The position numbers were made by a program, and so were the translations under genes. This document shows positions 1 to 7,488 of a stretch of DNA of 37,040 nt, in pieces. Every line of letters starts with the position of its first letter. Positions within the stretch are counted from its first letter, which is position 1. The stretch comes from an uncultured Roseburia sp. (GTDB lineage Bacteria; Bacillota; Clostridia; Lachnospirales; Lachnospiraceae), in the NCBI GenBank assembly GCA_947567625.1, contig CANONN010000034.1, positions 1-37,040 on the forward strand, in the 5' to 3' direction. The notes beneath the pieces are model-generated. The model was given only the letters and a program-made list of their open reading frames with translations, had not been told where the DNA came from and did no database searches.

Positions 1-71
1 GGCTCTTTGTCGAAGACAAACTTTAAATGAGACGGATTCCGTAACTATGAAGCCGTAGGCGGAATAGTTAC
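1..71 (+). mobile_element. Partial copy (right half) of 146-bp MITE, cut by window edge
   Basis: Bases 1-71 match the last 71 bases of the complete MITE copy at 80-225, including the terminal GTAACTAT...ATAGTTAC hairpin and the closing GTTAC. It shares two private variants with its neighbour (GAGAC instead of GAGCC; GCCGTAGGC instead of GCCGAAGGC). It is followed by CTGCTATA, the same 8 bases that follow the next copy. The shared variants favour a tandem duplication of a 154-bp unit (146-bp element plus 8-bp target sequence) over two independent insertions. The left half lies outside the window. Confidence 0.85.
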
Positions 72-79
72 CTGCTATA

Positions 80-225
80 GTAACAGTCCAGCTCAGGACT
101 TTGCACTCGCTGCAAAGTCCGTAAGAACGCGTATATCTAGCCAAGCGGGAATCCGGCTCTTTGTCGAAGACAAACTTTAAATGAGACGGATTCCGTAACT
201 ATGAAGCCGTAGGCGGAATAGTTAC
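80..225 (+). mobile_element. 146-bp MITE, copy next to the spoIVA stop codon
   Basis: Non-coding 146-bp element starting GTAAC and ending GTTAC, flanked on both sides by CTGCTATA (72-79 and 226-233), read as an 8-bp target-site duplication or the junction of a tandem unit. The right-hand 8-mer contains the spoIVA stop codon (229-231). Three hairpins are visible: a 10-bp stem GGACTTTGCA/TGCAAAGTCC with a 5-nt loop; a long GGAATCCGGCTC-type stem enclosing TTTGTC-GAA-GACAAA; and a terminal GTAACTAT/ATAGTTAC stem. GTAA ends and 8-bp duplications are what I recall of the IS66 family, so mobilisation by an IS66-type transposase is inferred. No transposase is encoded here. Confidence 0.85.
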
Positions 226-228
226 CTG

Positions 229-1713
229 CTATATGATAATACAAACCATGCCGCCGTTGCTGTCATTGACAATTTTCTGCATCGTGTCCTGCAGCTTCAT
301 CTGGCACTCATCATCCATCATGGAGATTTTATTGCGAATCCCGTCCTCCATCAGCTCCCCGATGGATTTTCCAAAGATATTGGTCTCCCACGCGCCGGCG
401 TCACTCTGCTGCCCCTCTTTGATGTAGGCGATCAGATCGTTGGCCTGCTCCTCACTTCCCACAATCGGCGCAATTTCCGTCTCGATATTGGCCTTTATCA
501 TATGGATGGAAGGAGAAATCGCTTTCATCTTTACCCCAAACTTGTTGCCGTGTTTGATTAAGACAGGGTCCTCCATCTGAATATCTTTCAAACTGGGATT
601 TACCACGCCGTACCCTTTTTGCTGTACCGCGGCAAAAGCGTCCGCCACTTTCTCATAGGATTCTTTTAGCTCCGCCATCTCCTTTACCATGGAAATCAGC
701 TCATATTCGCCCTGAATCGGTACGCCGGCGAGCTCGCTCATATTTTCATAGTAGAACTGCTCTGCGATATCCATCAGCACTTTCACGCAGCCGCTCGCCA
801 GATCAATCTCATCGATCTTGACCTTCGAGAGAAACTGTTCCGGCACATATTCCTTGACGCCGGCGTCCTTTGCCTTCTTCATGTTTGCGAGAATATCGCC
901 CGCGGTCTTAATGATTTCCGCCTTGATCGGATGTGACGCGTCCAGCATTTCCGCCCATTTGGGAATATAGTATTCCACCCGCACAATGGGAAATTCATAC
1001 AGAACCTGCTCTAAGATCTGATAAATGTCTTCGCGCCGCAGCTGTTCGCAGTTGACCGGAACCACCGGCGTGCGATACTTCTCTTTCATCTCCCCGACCA
1101 GCTTCATCGTCTCCTCGCCGTAGGGCCTTACTGAATTAAGAACAATCACAAACGGTTTGCCGATGGAGGATAATTCGGCGATCGTGCGCTCCTCCGCCTC
1201 TATGTAGCTGCCGCGGTCCAATTCCCCGATACTGCCGTCCGTGGTAATCACGATGCCCAGGGTCGCGTGGTCTTTGATTACTTTTTCGGTCCCGATCGAC
1301 GCCGCCTCGGTAAACGGAATCTCCGCGTCAAACCAGGGCGTTTTCACCATCCGCTGTTTTCCCTCTTCCATATGGCCGTTGGCGCCGTCCACCATAAATC
1401 CCACACAGTCGATGAGGCGGACCTTAATTTTACTGCCGTCCTCTAACGCAATCTCCGCCGCGTCCTTGGGAATAAACTTCGGCTCGGTCGTCATGATCGT
1501 TTTCCCCTGTGCGGACTGGGGCATCTCGTCGATTGTGCGCTCCCTGCTATGTACATCTTCCATAAAAGGAATCACCATCAAATCCATAAAGCGCTTGATA
1601 AACGTTGATTTACCGGTGCGCACCGGCCCCACGATGCCAAGGTAAAACTCACCGCCTGTGCGGCCTGACAGATCTTTGTATAAATCAAACTCTTTTTTTG
1701 TATTTACCACCAT
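229..1713 (-). CDS. spoIVA: Stage IV sporulation protein A, spore coat morphogenetic ATPase
   Basis: 494 aa, the usual full length for SpoIVA. In the family, this cytoskeletal ATPase is made in the mother cell, polymerises on the forespore surface and forms the base layer on which the spore coat assembles. The N-terminus has the diagnostic P-loop GPVRTGKSTFIKRF at about residues 29-42, followed by the conserved DEMPQSAQGKTIMTTEPKF segment and a DCVGFMVDGA motif, as in TRAFAC-like GTPase-fold ATPases. The C-terminus GGMVCIII is the typical hydrophobic tail. The ATG at 1713 has AAGGGG 8 nt upstream. A sigma-E-like promoter lies about 25 nt further up, matching mother-cell expression. The gene stands alone and ends 3 bp from a MITE end. 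It is strong evidence that the host forms endospores. Confidence 0.97.
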   Translation of the reverse strand: MVVNTKKEFDLYKDLSGRTGGEFYLGIVGPVRTGKSTFIKRFMDLMVIPFMEDVHSRERTIDEMPQSAQGKTIMTTEPKFIPKDAAEIALEDGSKIKVRLIDCVGFMVDGANGHMEEGKQRMVKTPWFDAEIPFTEAASIGTEKVIKDHATLGIVITTDGSIGELDRGSYIEAEERTIAELSSIGKPFVIVLNSVRPYGEETMKLVGEMKEKYRTPVVPVNCEQLRREDIYQILEQVLYEFPIVRVEYYIPKWAEMLDASHPIKAEIIKTAGDILANMKKAKDAGVKEYVPEQFLSKVKIDEIDLASGCVKVLMDIAEQFYYENMSELAGVPIQGEYELISMVKEMAELKESYEKVADAFAAVQQKGYGVVNPSLKDIQMEDPVLIKHGNKFGVKMKAISPSIHMIKANIETEIAPIVGSEEQANDLIAYIKEGQQSDAGAWETNIFGKSIGELMEDGIRNKISMMDDECQMKLQDTMQKIVNDSNGGMVCIII

Positions 1714-1739
1714 AAAATAACCCCTTTCCTACTTAATTC

Positions 1740-1769
1740 ATAGTATGAGAGGGGTTATGATTTTATGAC
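1740..1769 (-). promoter_or_regulatory. Predicted sigma-E promoter of spoIVA
   Basis: On the minus strand GTCATAAA (1762-1769), a 14-bp spacer and CATACTAT (1740-1747) closely resemble the mother-cell sigma-E consensus (about kmATATT-N14-CATACAnT). The expected start site is about 20 nt before the spoIVA ATG, leaving a short leader that holds the AAGGGG ribosome binding site. The fit with the known regulation of spoIVA supports the call; it is unproven experimentally. Confidence 0.7.
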
Positions 1770-1832
1770 CGTTCCATCGCAATTATTTTGCTGTGCGTCT
1801 TATATTTTCGTCCCAGAAGCGGTCGGGCCGCC

Positions 1833-3395
1833 TTATGCTTTCTTCTTTGGCCTGCCATCCTTTTTCAATCCATCGGCTTTGTTTTTCTTTGTCTGCTCCT
1901 GTTTTTCGGCCAGTTCTATGGGCAGACGATTGCTCATTTTGGTATAGCGGTGTATCTTGTGCGCCAGCTTGCCCGTAAAATCCTCTGCAAGCGCGCGCCA
2001 TTCCCAGTTGCCGCCCAGCGTAGACGGCGTATTCATGCGCCCCTCGTCGCCAAGGCCCAGGATGTCCTGCATCGGCATGATCGCCAGGTTTGCGACAGAA
2101 TTCCACGCCGTGCGCATCACACCCCAGTGAATCCCTTCTTTTTTGCTCAAGTTCATATATGCTTTCGCGTATTTGCGCGTCTTACCGTCAGTGCCCTGAT
2201 ACCAGCTAAGCACCGTCTCATTGTCGTGCGTCCCAGTATAGACCACACAGTTTTTGTCGTAATTGTGCGGCAGGTAGGCATTATCCGGCGTATCGCCAAA
2301 GGCAAACTGCAATATCTTCATCCCCGGATAACCGGTCTGTTTTACAAGCTCCACGACAGACGGCGTCAAAAAGCCCAGGTCTTCGACGATGATATTGGGT
2401 CTGCCGATCGCCTCCTCAATGGCGTGAAAGAGCTCTATGCCCGGCCCCTTGCGCCATTCGCCGTTTCTGGCGGTCTCATCCTTACCGGGAATCGCATAGT
2501 AAGAGTCAAAACCGCGGAAATGATCGATGCGCACCACGTCATAAAGCTGGCATACCGCCCCAATGCGCTTAATCCACCAGCTATAGCCGTCCCTTTTCAT
2601 GACGTCCCAGCGAAACAGCGGATTGCCCCAGAGCTGGCCGTCCACAGAAAAAACATCCGGCGGGCAGCCCGCGACGTCGATCGGGTTAAGCTCCTTGTCG
2701 AGATAAAACTGCTTTGGATTGGCCCAGACATCGGCGCTGTCTCCCGCCACATAGATCGGCACATCGCCGATGATCTCGATGCCCAGGTCGTTGACATACG
2801 CCTTGAGACGCCGCCACTGCCTGTAAAACAGATACTGCAGCATCTGATAAAAGCAAATATCCTCTGCATATTCGGCTCTCGCCTTATCGAGCGCCCTCTT
2901 TTTTCGCGTCTTTAGCTCCGGCTCCCACAAAAACCAGGAATCCCCGCCGTGAGCGTCCTTTAGCGCCATAAACAGCGCATAGTCATCGAGCCACTCCGCC
3001 TCTTTTTCGCAGAACTCCGAAAAATCAGACGGCGTATGCTTGCGAAAACGCGCGTATGCTTTTTTTAGCAGAGGATAGCGCGACTCATACATCACGCCGT
3101 AATCCACATAACGCGGGTTCGTGCCCCACGGATAGCTCTCACACTCTTTCTTCGTCAGAAGCTTTTCCTCGCAGAGTGTCTCAAGATCAATAAAGTAGGG
3201 ATTGCCCGCGAAACTGGAAAACGATTGATAGGGGGAATCCCCATAGCTCGTCGGGCATACCGGCAGAATCTGCCAATACTTCTGCCCTGCCTTTTTCAGA
3301 AAATCCGCAAACTTTCTCGCCTCTTTCCCCATTGTGCCAATCCCGTAAGGTGACGGCAATGATGAGATATGCATTAAAACGCCGCTGCTACGCAT
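1833..3395 (-). CDS. malQ: 4-alpha-glucanotransferase (amylomaltase, GH77)
   Basis: 520 aa from the chosen start. Transfers alpha-1,4-glucan segments between maltodextrins, releasing glucose, in cytoplasmic maltodextrin and glycogen metabolism. GH77 landmarks in order: SGVLMHISSLPSPYGIG at the N-terminus, GDSPYQSFSSFAGNPYFIDL, DVPIYVAGDSADVWANP, the nucleophile region VVRIDHFRGFDSYYA, the acid/base region IIVEDLG, and YTGTHDNET. The open frame extends to 3440, but the ATG at 3395 (MRSSGVLMH) begins where homologues begin and has GGAGG 9 nt upstream. The last ~30 residues are Lys/Gln-rich and low complexity, probably a dispensable tail. It is monocistronic with its own promoter (3482-3510), and no adjacent maltose transporter is present. 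Confidence 0.95.
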   Translation of the reverse strand: MRSSGVLMHISSLPSPYGIGTMGKEARKFADFLKKAGQKYWQILPVCPTSYGDSPYQSFSSFAGNPYFIDLETLCEEKLLTKKECESYPWGTNPRYVDYGVMYESRYPLLKKAYARFRKHTPSDFSEFCEKEAEWLDDYALFMALKDAHGGDSWFLWEPELKTRKKRALDKARAEYAEDICFYQMLQYLFYRQWRRLKAYVNDLGIEIIGDVPIYVAGDSADVWANPKQFYLDKELNPIDVAGCPPDVFSVDGQLWGNPLFRWDVMKRDGYSWWIKRIGAVCQLYDVVRIDHFRGFDSYYAIPGKDETARNGEWRKGPGIELFHAIEEAIGRPNIIVEDLGFLTPSVVELVKQTGYPGMKILQFAFGDTPDNAYLPHNYDKNCVVYTGTHDNETVLSWYQGTDGKTRKYAKAYMNLSKKEGIHWGVMRTAWNSVANLAIMPMQDILGLGDEGRMNTPSTLGGNWEWRALAEDFTGKLAHKIHRYTKMSNRLPIELAEKQEQTKKNKADGLKKDGRPKKKA

Positions 3396-3481
3396 AGAAT
3401 TGTTCCTCCCAAAATTTTTGGTTTTGTCGCAACTTGCCACGATGTACTGCTTTTATTTAGAATATACACAACTTTTCGTTT

Positions 3482-3510
3482 ATTTTACCAGTATTTTTCT
3501 ATTTGTGCAA
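3482..3510 (-). promoter_or_regulatory. Predicted sigma-A promoter of malQ
   Basis: Minus-strand TTGCAC (3505-3510), 17-bp spacer, TAAAAT (3482-3487), with TGG before the -10 giving an extended -10. It lies about 90 bp before the malQ start, in the 145-bp divergent gap shared with the plus-strand ClC gene. No convincing promoter was picked for the ClC side. Confidence 0.6.
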
Positions 3511-3540
3511 GAATAGTATACGAAAGAGTTGTAAATTTCT

Positions 3541-4824
3541 GTGACGCGTGGTAATATTTTTTATATGAGAGATATCACAAAACATAAAATCAAACATAAT
3601 TTAAAGCGCGCCGAGACTTCATTGAAATGGGTTGTTTTTGCTATTTTGTCCGGTATTGTCGTCGGGCTGGCAGGCACTTTTTTCTCGTTTGGCATGTCCG
3701 TGGTCACGCTGATGCGCCTGAAGAATCCATGGCTGTTGTTTTTGCTGCCTTTCGGCGGATTGATCATAGTCGGAAGCTACCGATTGCTGCACGATGAAAA
3801 AGACACGGGAACCAATCTGGTGCTCTCGGCCATCCATTCCGGCAATGAGCTGCCGCTTCGGATGGCACCTCTAATTTTCCTTTCCACGCTCGTCACGCAC
3901 CTGTTCGGCGGTTCCGCCGGCCGTGAGGGCGCCGCCCTGCAGCTGGGCGGCAGCATCGGAAACGGGCTCGGTTCGCTGTTTCGCTTTGACGAGAAGGACA
4001 AGCACATTATGATTATGTGCGGCATGAGCGCGGCTTTTTCCGCGCTGTTTGGCACGCCCATGGCCGCCGCGATCTTTTCGATGGAAGTCGTGAGCGTAGG
4101 CATCATGCACTACGCCGCTTTGGTCCCGTGCGTCGTCTCCTCCCTGATTGCCAACGCCGTCGCCATGTCCTTCGGCGTCACCAAGGAGACCTTTTATCTA
4201 CAACACATCCCGGCTTTTACCGTCGGTTCCGCCGTGCAGGTTACCCTGCTTGCCGTCCTCTGTGCCTTGGTGAGTATTCTGTTTTGTATCCTGCTGCATC
4301 AGTCCGAACAGCTGTACAAAAAGTTCTTTCAAAACCCCTATGTCAGAGTGTTCGTCGGCGGATGTATTTTGATCGTCCTCACTCTGTTGGTGGGAAACCA
4401 GGACTACAACGGCACCGGCATGAATATCATAGAACAGTGCATGGAGGGCTCGGTGCGCCCGGAAGCCTTTTTCCTGAAAATGATTTTCACGGCGGTCACG
4501 CTCGGCGCAGGATTTAAGGGCGGTGAGATCGTCCCCTCGTTTTTTACCGGCGCAGCGTTCGGCTGTCTGTTTGGCAGCCTGACGGGCTTTTCCCCGACAC
4601 TCTGTTCCGCCGTCGGCATGACCGCACTCTTCTGCGGCGTCACCAACTGCCCGATTACCTCGCTGCTGATCAGTTTCGAGCTGTTCGGCTACGACGGGAT
4701 GCCCTATTTTTTGCTTGCCATCGCTTTCAGTTATATGCTGTCGGGCTATTACGGTCTCTATCACAGCCAGAAAATTATCTACTCCAAGTATAAAACCAAT
4801 TATATCAATAAAAAAACGCAGTGA
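3541..4824 (+). CDS. ClC-family anion channel/antiporter, possibly fluoride type
   Basis: 427 aa integral membrane protein of the ClC superfamily, the only plus-strand protein gene here. ClC motifs: SGREGAALQLG at about residues 125-135 with the gating glutamate, TPMAAAIFSMEV, and GAGFKGGEIVPSFFTGAAFG at about 320-340. About ten hydrophobic helices are visible. The family moves Cl- or F-, often in exchange for H+. The KDTGTNLVLSAIH segment in place of GSGIP and the FKGGE loop resemble, from memory, the CLC-F fluoride/proton antiporters more than chloride ClCs. No fluoride riboswitch was recognised upstream, so the ion is uncertain. The start is either GTG 3541 or ATG 3565; neither has a strong ribosome binding site. 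The gene ends at a terminator shared with the convergent operon. Confidence 0.85.
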   Translation: MTRGNIFYMRDITKHKIKHNLKRAETSLKWVVFAILSGIVVGLAGTFFSFGMSVVTLMRLKNPWLLFLLPFGGLIIVGSYRLLHDEKDTGTNLVLSAIHSGNELPLRMAPLIFLSTLVTHLFGGSAGREGAALQLGGSIGNGLGSLFRFDEKDKHIMIMCGMSAAFSALFGTPMAAAIFSMEVVSVGIMHYAALVPCVVSSLIANAVAMSFGVTKETFYLQHIPAFTVGSAVQVTLLAVLCALVSILFCILLHQSEQLYKKFFQNPYVRVFVGGCILIVLTLLVGNQDYNGTGMNIIEQCMEGSVRPEAFFLKMIFTAVTLGAGFKGGEIVPSFFTGAAFGCLFGSLTGFSPTLCSAVGMTALFCGVTNCPITSLLISFELFGYDGMPYFLLAIAFSYMLSGYYGLYHSQKIIYSKYKTNYINKKTQ

Positions 4825-4843
4825 AAGCGGAGCCGGACCGAAG

Positions 4844-4876
4844 AAAAACCGTCACCCTAACCGGATGACGGTTTTT
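4844..4876. terminator. Bidirectional intrinsic terminator between ClC gene and DUF1284/bioY operon
   Basis: AAAAACCGTCA ... TGACGGTTTTT hairpin with A-run on one side and T-run on the other, so it can terminate both convergent transcripts. It overlaps the last codons and the stop codon of the DUF1284 gene (stop at 4857-4859). Confidence 0.85.
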
Positions 4877-5297
4877 CCTGATTTACGCAGCGCGAGAGCT
4901 GTGCCAGCAAATCATCATAATTGCAAAGCCCCTGGGCCCGCCAGTCACATTTGCCGCAGAATTCCATAAAAACCTCGTGATTCATATGCTCCAGAGCGTG
5001 ACGGCAGAGCTCGCGGTAAGAGTATTGTTCCTTTTCTTTCAGATCAAAACGCTCCATCACCCTTCTGTCCTTTCCCACCACCTGATTGGCGTTGTGGGAA
5101 CAGGTTCCCTGAGACGTCTGATTCGGACAGTTCGCACAGATCATATCCGGTTCTGCCACGAGCACAAGGCGTCGGTCGGGCTCTTTCCGCAGTGCGGTCA
5201 CAATGCGGGTCATGTTCTCGCAAAAAGCACCGCTGTAACCTTTTCCCTCATAGAGCGAGGTACAGATAATATGGTGCGCCCGAAATTCATTTTCCAT
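4857..5297 (-). CDS. DUF1284-type cysteine-rich protein
   Basis: 146 aa. The N-terminal FRAHHIICTSLYEGKGYSGAFCENM pattern and spaced cysteines (CANCPNQ, GTCSHN, FCGKCDW, GLCNYD) match small DUF1284 proteins, which are predicted to bind a metal or Fe-S cluster. The function is not known. It follows bioY by 9 bp with a GAGG-type ribosome binding site, so the two are very likely co-transcribed from the BirA-type promoter. Biotin synthase is an Fe-S enzyme, but no biotin biosynthesis gene is present here, so a biotin link is only suggested by position. The final residues are encoded within the shared terminator. Confidence 0.8.
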   Translation of the reverse strand: MENEFRAHHIICTSLYEGKGYSGAFCENMTRIVTALRKEPDRRLVLVAEPDMICANCPNQTSQGTCSHNANQVVGKDRRVMERFDLKEKEQYSYRELCRHALEHMNHEVFMEFCGKCDWRAQGLCNYDDLLAQLSRCVNQEKPSSG

Positions 5298-5306
5298 GCC
5301 GATACC

Positions 5307-5888
5307 TCACCTTTCCGTCATCTTACCGGCCCTGACGCTTCCCGTGCGCTCCTCCGTCAGTATGCGCGCGGCGGACAGAGCCTTACGCACCGGCAGGGCA
5401 ACCAGAAAAGCGCCCACTACGGAAAGCACATCTTTGAGGATATAGGGAACGGAAACCGCCACAAAAGATACCGGGATGGAAGACGACGACACCATGCTAA
5501 ACTGAATCACGCCCAGTAAATGGCAGATTGCCAGTCCCGACAATCCAAGCAGCAGCCGAACGGCAATGTTTTTGCACAGCATGCCGACACCGCAGAGCGC
5601 CGAGAGAAATAAAAATCCCCACAGAAATCCGCCGCTGTAGCTCGCCAGCCACGAGGGGCCTCCCGTCATACCCGCAAATACCGGAACGCCCACGGTTCCG
5701 AGCAGAAGATAGATGACCGTGGAGCATAACCCCCGCTTCCAGCCAAGCACACACCCGCAGAGCGCTACGGCAAACGTTTGCAGCGTCACCGGCACCCCGG
5801 TAGGCATGGGGATGGTCAATATGGACAGCACACTCAATACCGCGGTAAACATTCCCACCATCACAATTGTTTTCGTTGAAATCTTCAT
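5307..5888 (-). CDS. bioY: Biotin transporter BioY, substrate-binding (S) component of ECF transporter
   Basis: 193 aa, six predicted membrane helices. BioY binds biotin and works with the shared ECF energy module (EcfA, EcfA', EcfT), which is not encoded here. Family features: an N-terminal VMVGMFTAVLSVLSILTIPMP helix followed by GVPVTLQTFAVALCGCVLG, YLLLGTVGVPVFAGMTGGPSWL, and a distal helix with PYILKDV. The ATG at 5888 has AAGGA 8 nt upstream. The promoter and biotin-repressor operator lie about 300 bp upstream, separated from the gene by tandem structured repeats, an unusually long leader. First gene of a two-gene operon with the DUF1284 gene. Confidence 0.95.
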   Translation of the reverse strand: MKISTKTIVMVGMFTAVLSVLSILTIPMPTGVPVTLQTFAVALCGCVLGWKRGLCSTVIYLLLGTVGVPVFAGMTGGPSWLASYSGGFLWGFLFLSALCGVGMLCKNIAVRLLLGLSGLAICHLLGVIQFSMVSSSSIPVSFVAVSVPYILKDVLSVVGAFLVALPVRKALSAARILTEERTGSVRAGKMTER

Positions 5889-5920
5889 CGTTTTCTTCCT
5901 TTCTTCTCTGTAAACATCAA

Positions 5921-6152
5921 ATCGAGTAAATAAGAATCACTTCGTGATTCTTTTGATGCATATGACGACGCAATTTCCTATAAATCGAGTAGGGAAGAGC
6001 CAGCTTCCCCTATTCGCCACGCGGGGTGCGTGCAGCAATGCTGCTAATTTTCTTACGCACCCCTGTGCAATCGAGTAGGAAAGATTTCCCCCCTACTCGC
6101 CACGCGGGGTGCGTGCAGCAATGCTGCTAATTTTCTTACGCACCCCTGTGCA
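5921..6152. repeat. ATCGAGTA-headed tandem structured repeats in the bioY leader
   Basis: Three successive units begin with ATCGAGTA at 5921, 5984 and 6070. The second (86 bp) and third (83 bp) are near-identical over their last ~55 bases and contain a 9-bp stem GGGGTGCGT/ACGCACCCC enclosing an inner GCAGC-AAT-GCTGC hairpin. Their heads form CGAGTAGG...CCTA(C/T)TCG hairpins whose arms vary in compensated fashion. The first unit instead carries AAGAATCAC-TTC-GTGATTCTT. All lie between the bioY promoter and start codon, so they would be transcribed as a folded 5' leader. No open frame is convincing. This accounts for most of the 375-bp gap 5889-6263. Confidence 0.85.
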
Positions 6153-6154
6153 TA

Positions 6155-6182
6155 AAGAAAAGGCCGCCTTTCGGCACGACCT
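6155..6182 (-). terminator. Candidate terminator hairpin after trpD, overlapping bioY transcription start
   Basis: On the minus strand a hairpin closed by a GCC-GAAA-GGC tetraloop is followed by TTTTCTTT. It may end the trp operon about 80 bp after trpD. Because the predicted bioY start site falls inside it, it could also shape the 5' end of the bioY transcript. The stem is imperfect. Confidence 0.45.
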
Positions 6183-6183
6183 T

Positions 6184-6236
6184 ATCTTACACATTTTGCA
6201 CTCAATTGTCAACCATTTTATGGAATTGGTTTACAT
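6184..6236 (-). promoter_or_regulatory. bioY promoter overlapping a BirA-type biotin operator
   Basis: Minus-strand TTGACA (6207-6212), exact 17-bp spacer, TAAGAT (6184-6189). Overlapping the -35 is an inverted repeat ATTGTCAACC ... GGTTTACAT (6206-6236, half-sites 13 bp apart), which closely matches the biotin repressor BirA operator of Firmicutes (TTGTTAACC-N13-GGTTAACAA as I recall it). BirA with biotinyl-AMP would therefore block RNA polymerase. The site lies 27 bp past the trpD stop and ~300 bp upstream of bioY. Confidence 0.8.
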
Positions 6237-6263
6237 TCAGAGACCCGTTCTCTTCCAAATCTT

Positions 6264-7277
6264 TTATCTGTTGGAGGCAGCGACCAATTCATCCAATTTT
6301 CTGATCGCATTTCCGCTGTCAATCGTCTCGGCCGCAAGGCTGATGCCCTCCTCGATCGAAGCGGCGATACCGCCGCAGTAAAGTGTAGCGCCCGCGTTGA
6401 GCAGAACAATATCCCGCTTTGCCCCCGTCATTTTCCCGGACAAGATCTCTTTGGCAATCCGGGCGTTCTCTACCCCGTCGCCGCCGAGCAGTTCGTTCGT
6501 CCCGCAGGCGGTCAGTCCAAATTGCTCCGGCGTTATGGTGTAAGTGGTAACTTCCCCCTCTTTGATCTCGGAGACGACGGTGGGACCGCCGAGCGTGATC
6601 TCATCCATATTATCCCGCTCGCCGCTGACAACCAGCGCTTTCTCTACGCCCAGACGGCTCATGGCGCGGGCGATATTTTCCGTGAGCGCCGGGCTGTACA
6701 CGCCGACCACCATATTCTTTGCCCGGGACGGATTCGCCAGAGGCCCTAAAATATTAAACACCGTGCGAATCCCCAGCTCATTTCGCACTTTCCCCACATT
6801 CTTCATCGACTGGTTAAACAGAGGGGCAAACATAAAACCGATGCCGATCTCTTCCACGCATTTTTGCACGTCGGCAGGCTTTGCCATGATATTGACGCCA
6901 AGCGCCTCGAGAACGTCCCCCGCACCGGATTTCGAGGAGATCGAGCGGTTTCCGTGTTTTGCCACCGGAAGTCCCGCCGCCGCCACCACGAAAGCGGAGG
7001 TTGTGGAAACGTTAAAGGTAAACGTCCCGTCGCCGCCGGTGCCGACCAAATCAATGTAATTGTCCACTTGCGGGGAGATGGTAGCCGCCTTATCCCGCAG
7101 TACGGAGGCAAACCCCACCAATTCATCTAATGTCTCTCCCTTCATGCGCTCGGTAGTGAGAAATCCGGCGATCTGCGCCGGCGTCGCCTCACCGCTTAGC
7201 ATAATATCCATCGCGCGGCGCGCCTCCTCCTGTGTCAAATCTTTCTTCTCAGCAATTTTTCCGATCAGATCTTTCAT
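6264..7277 (-). CDS. trpD: Anthranilate phosphoribosyltransferase
   Basis: 337 aa. Joins anthranilate to PRPP, the second step of tryptophan synthesis. Class signatures: GTGGDGTFTFNVSTTSAFV at about residues 77-95 (PRPP binding), KHGNRSISSKSGAGDVLEALG at about 104-124, GPLANPS and GERDNMDEITL. Two ATGs (7280 and 7277) follow AGGAG; the second has the better 7-nt spacing and is used. The gene is the last of the trp cluster, separated from trpA by a MITE with clear target duplications. Clostridial operons usually have trpD between trpG and trpC. No separate promoter is evident, so it probably depends on read-through across the MITE. Confidence 0.96.
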   Translation of the reverse strand: MKDLIGKIAEKKDLTQEEARRAMDIMLSGEATPAQIAGFLTTERMKGETLDELVGFASVLRDKAATISPQVDNYIDLVGTGGDGTFTFNVSTTSAFVVAAAGLPVAKHGNRSISSKSGAGDVLEALGVNIMAKPADVQKCVEEIGIGFMFAPLFNQSMKNVGKVRNELGIRTVFNILGPLANPSRAKNMVVGVYSPALTENIARAMSRLGVEKALVVSGERDNMDEITLGGPTVVSEIKEGEVTTYTITPEQFGLTACGTNELLGGDGVENARIAKEILSGKMTGAKRDIVLLNAGATLYCGGIAASIEEGISLAAETIDSGNAIRKLDELVAASNR

Positions 7278-7331
7278 CATGCAGCTCCTTTCTTCCCTGT
7301 CCATGTCAATTGGCTGTTATTGTGTTTAAAA

Positions 7332-7477
7332 GTAACCGTTCAGCTCAGGACTTTGCACTCGCTGCAAAGTCCGTAAGAACGCGTATATCTAGCCAAGCGG
7401 GAATCCGGATCTTTGTCGAAGACAAACTTTAAATGAGCCGGATTCCGTAACTATGAAGCCGAAGGCTGAATCGTTAC
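7332..7477 (+). mobile_element. 146-bp MITE between trpA and trpD, with 8-bp target duplication
   Basis: Complete 146-bp copy flanked by GTTTAAAA at 7324-7331 and 7478-7485, an exact 8-bp target-site duplication. Inverted ends are clearest here: left GTAACCGTTCAGC against right (reverse complement) GTAACGATTCAGC, 11 of 13 matching. The internal hairpins are as in the other copies. The right end lies 11 bp from the trpA stop codon. Transcripts from the trp promoter must cross three hairpins to reach trpD. GTAA termini and 8-bp duplications suggest an IS66-family parent element. Confidence 0.92.
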
Positions 7478-7488
7478 GTTTAAAATTG

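Noticed and set aside
1788-2915. Long plus-strand open frame (375 codons) opposite malQ
   Set aside because: Shadow of the malQ frame; no domain, no ribosome binding site, and malQ carries clear catalytic motifs on the other strand.
5921-6152. bioY leader repeats considered as a known riboswitch or CRISPR
   Set aside because: No riboswitch core recognised; biotin control is better explained by the BirA-type operator, and the units lack spacers.
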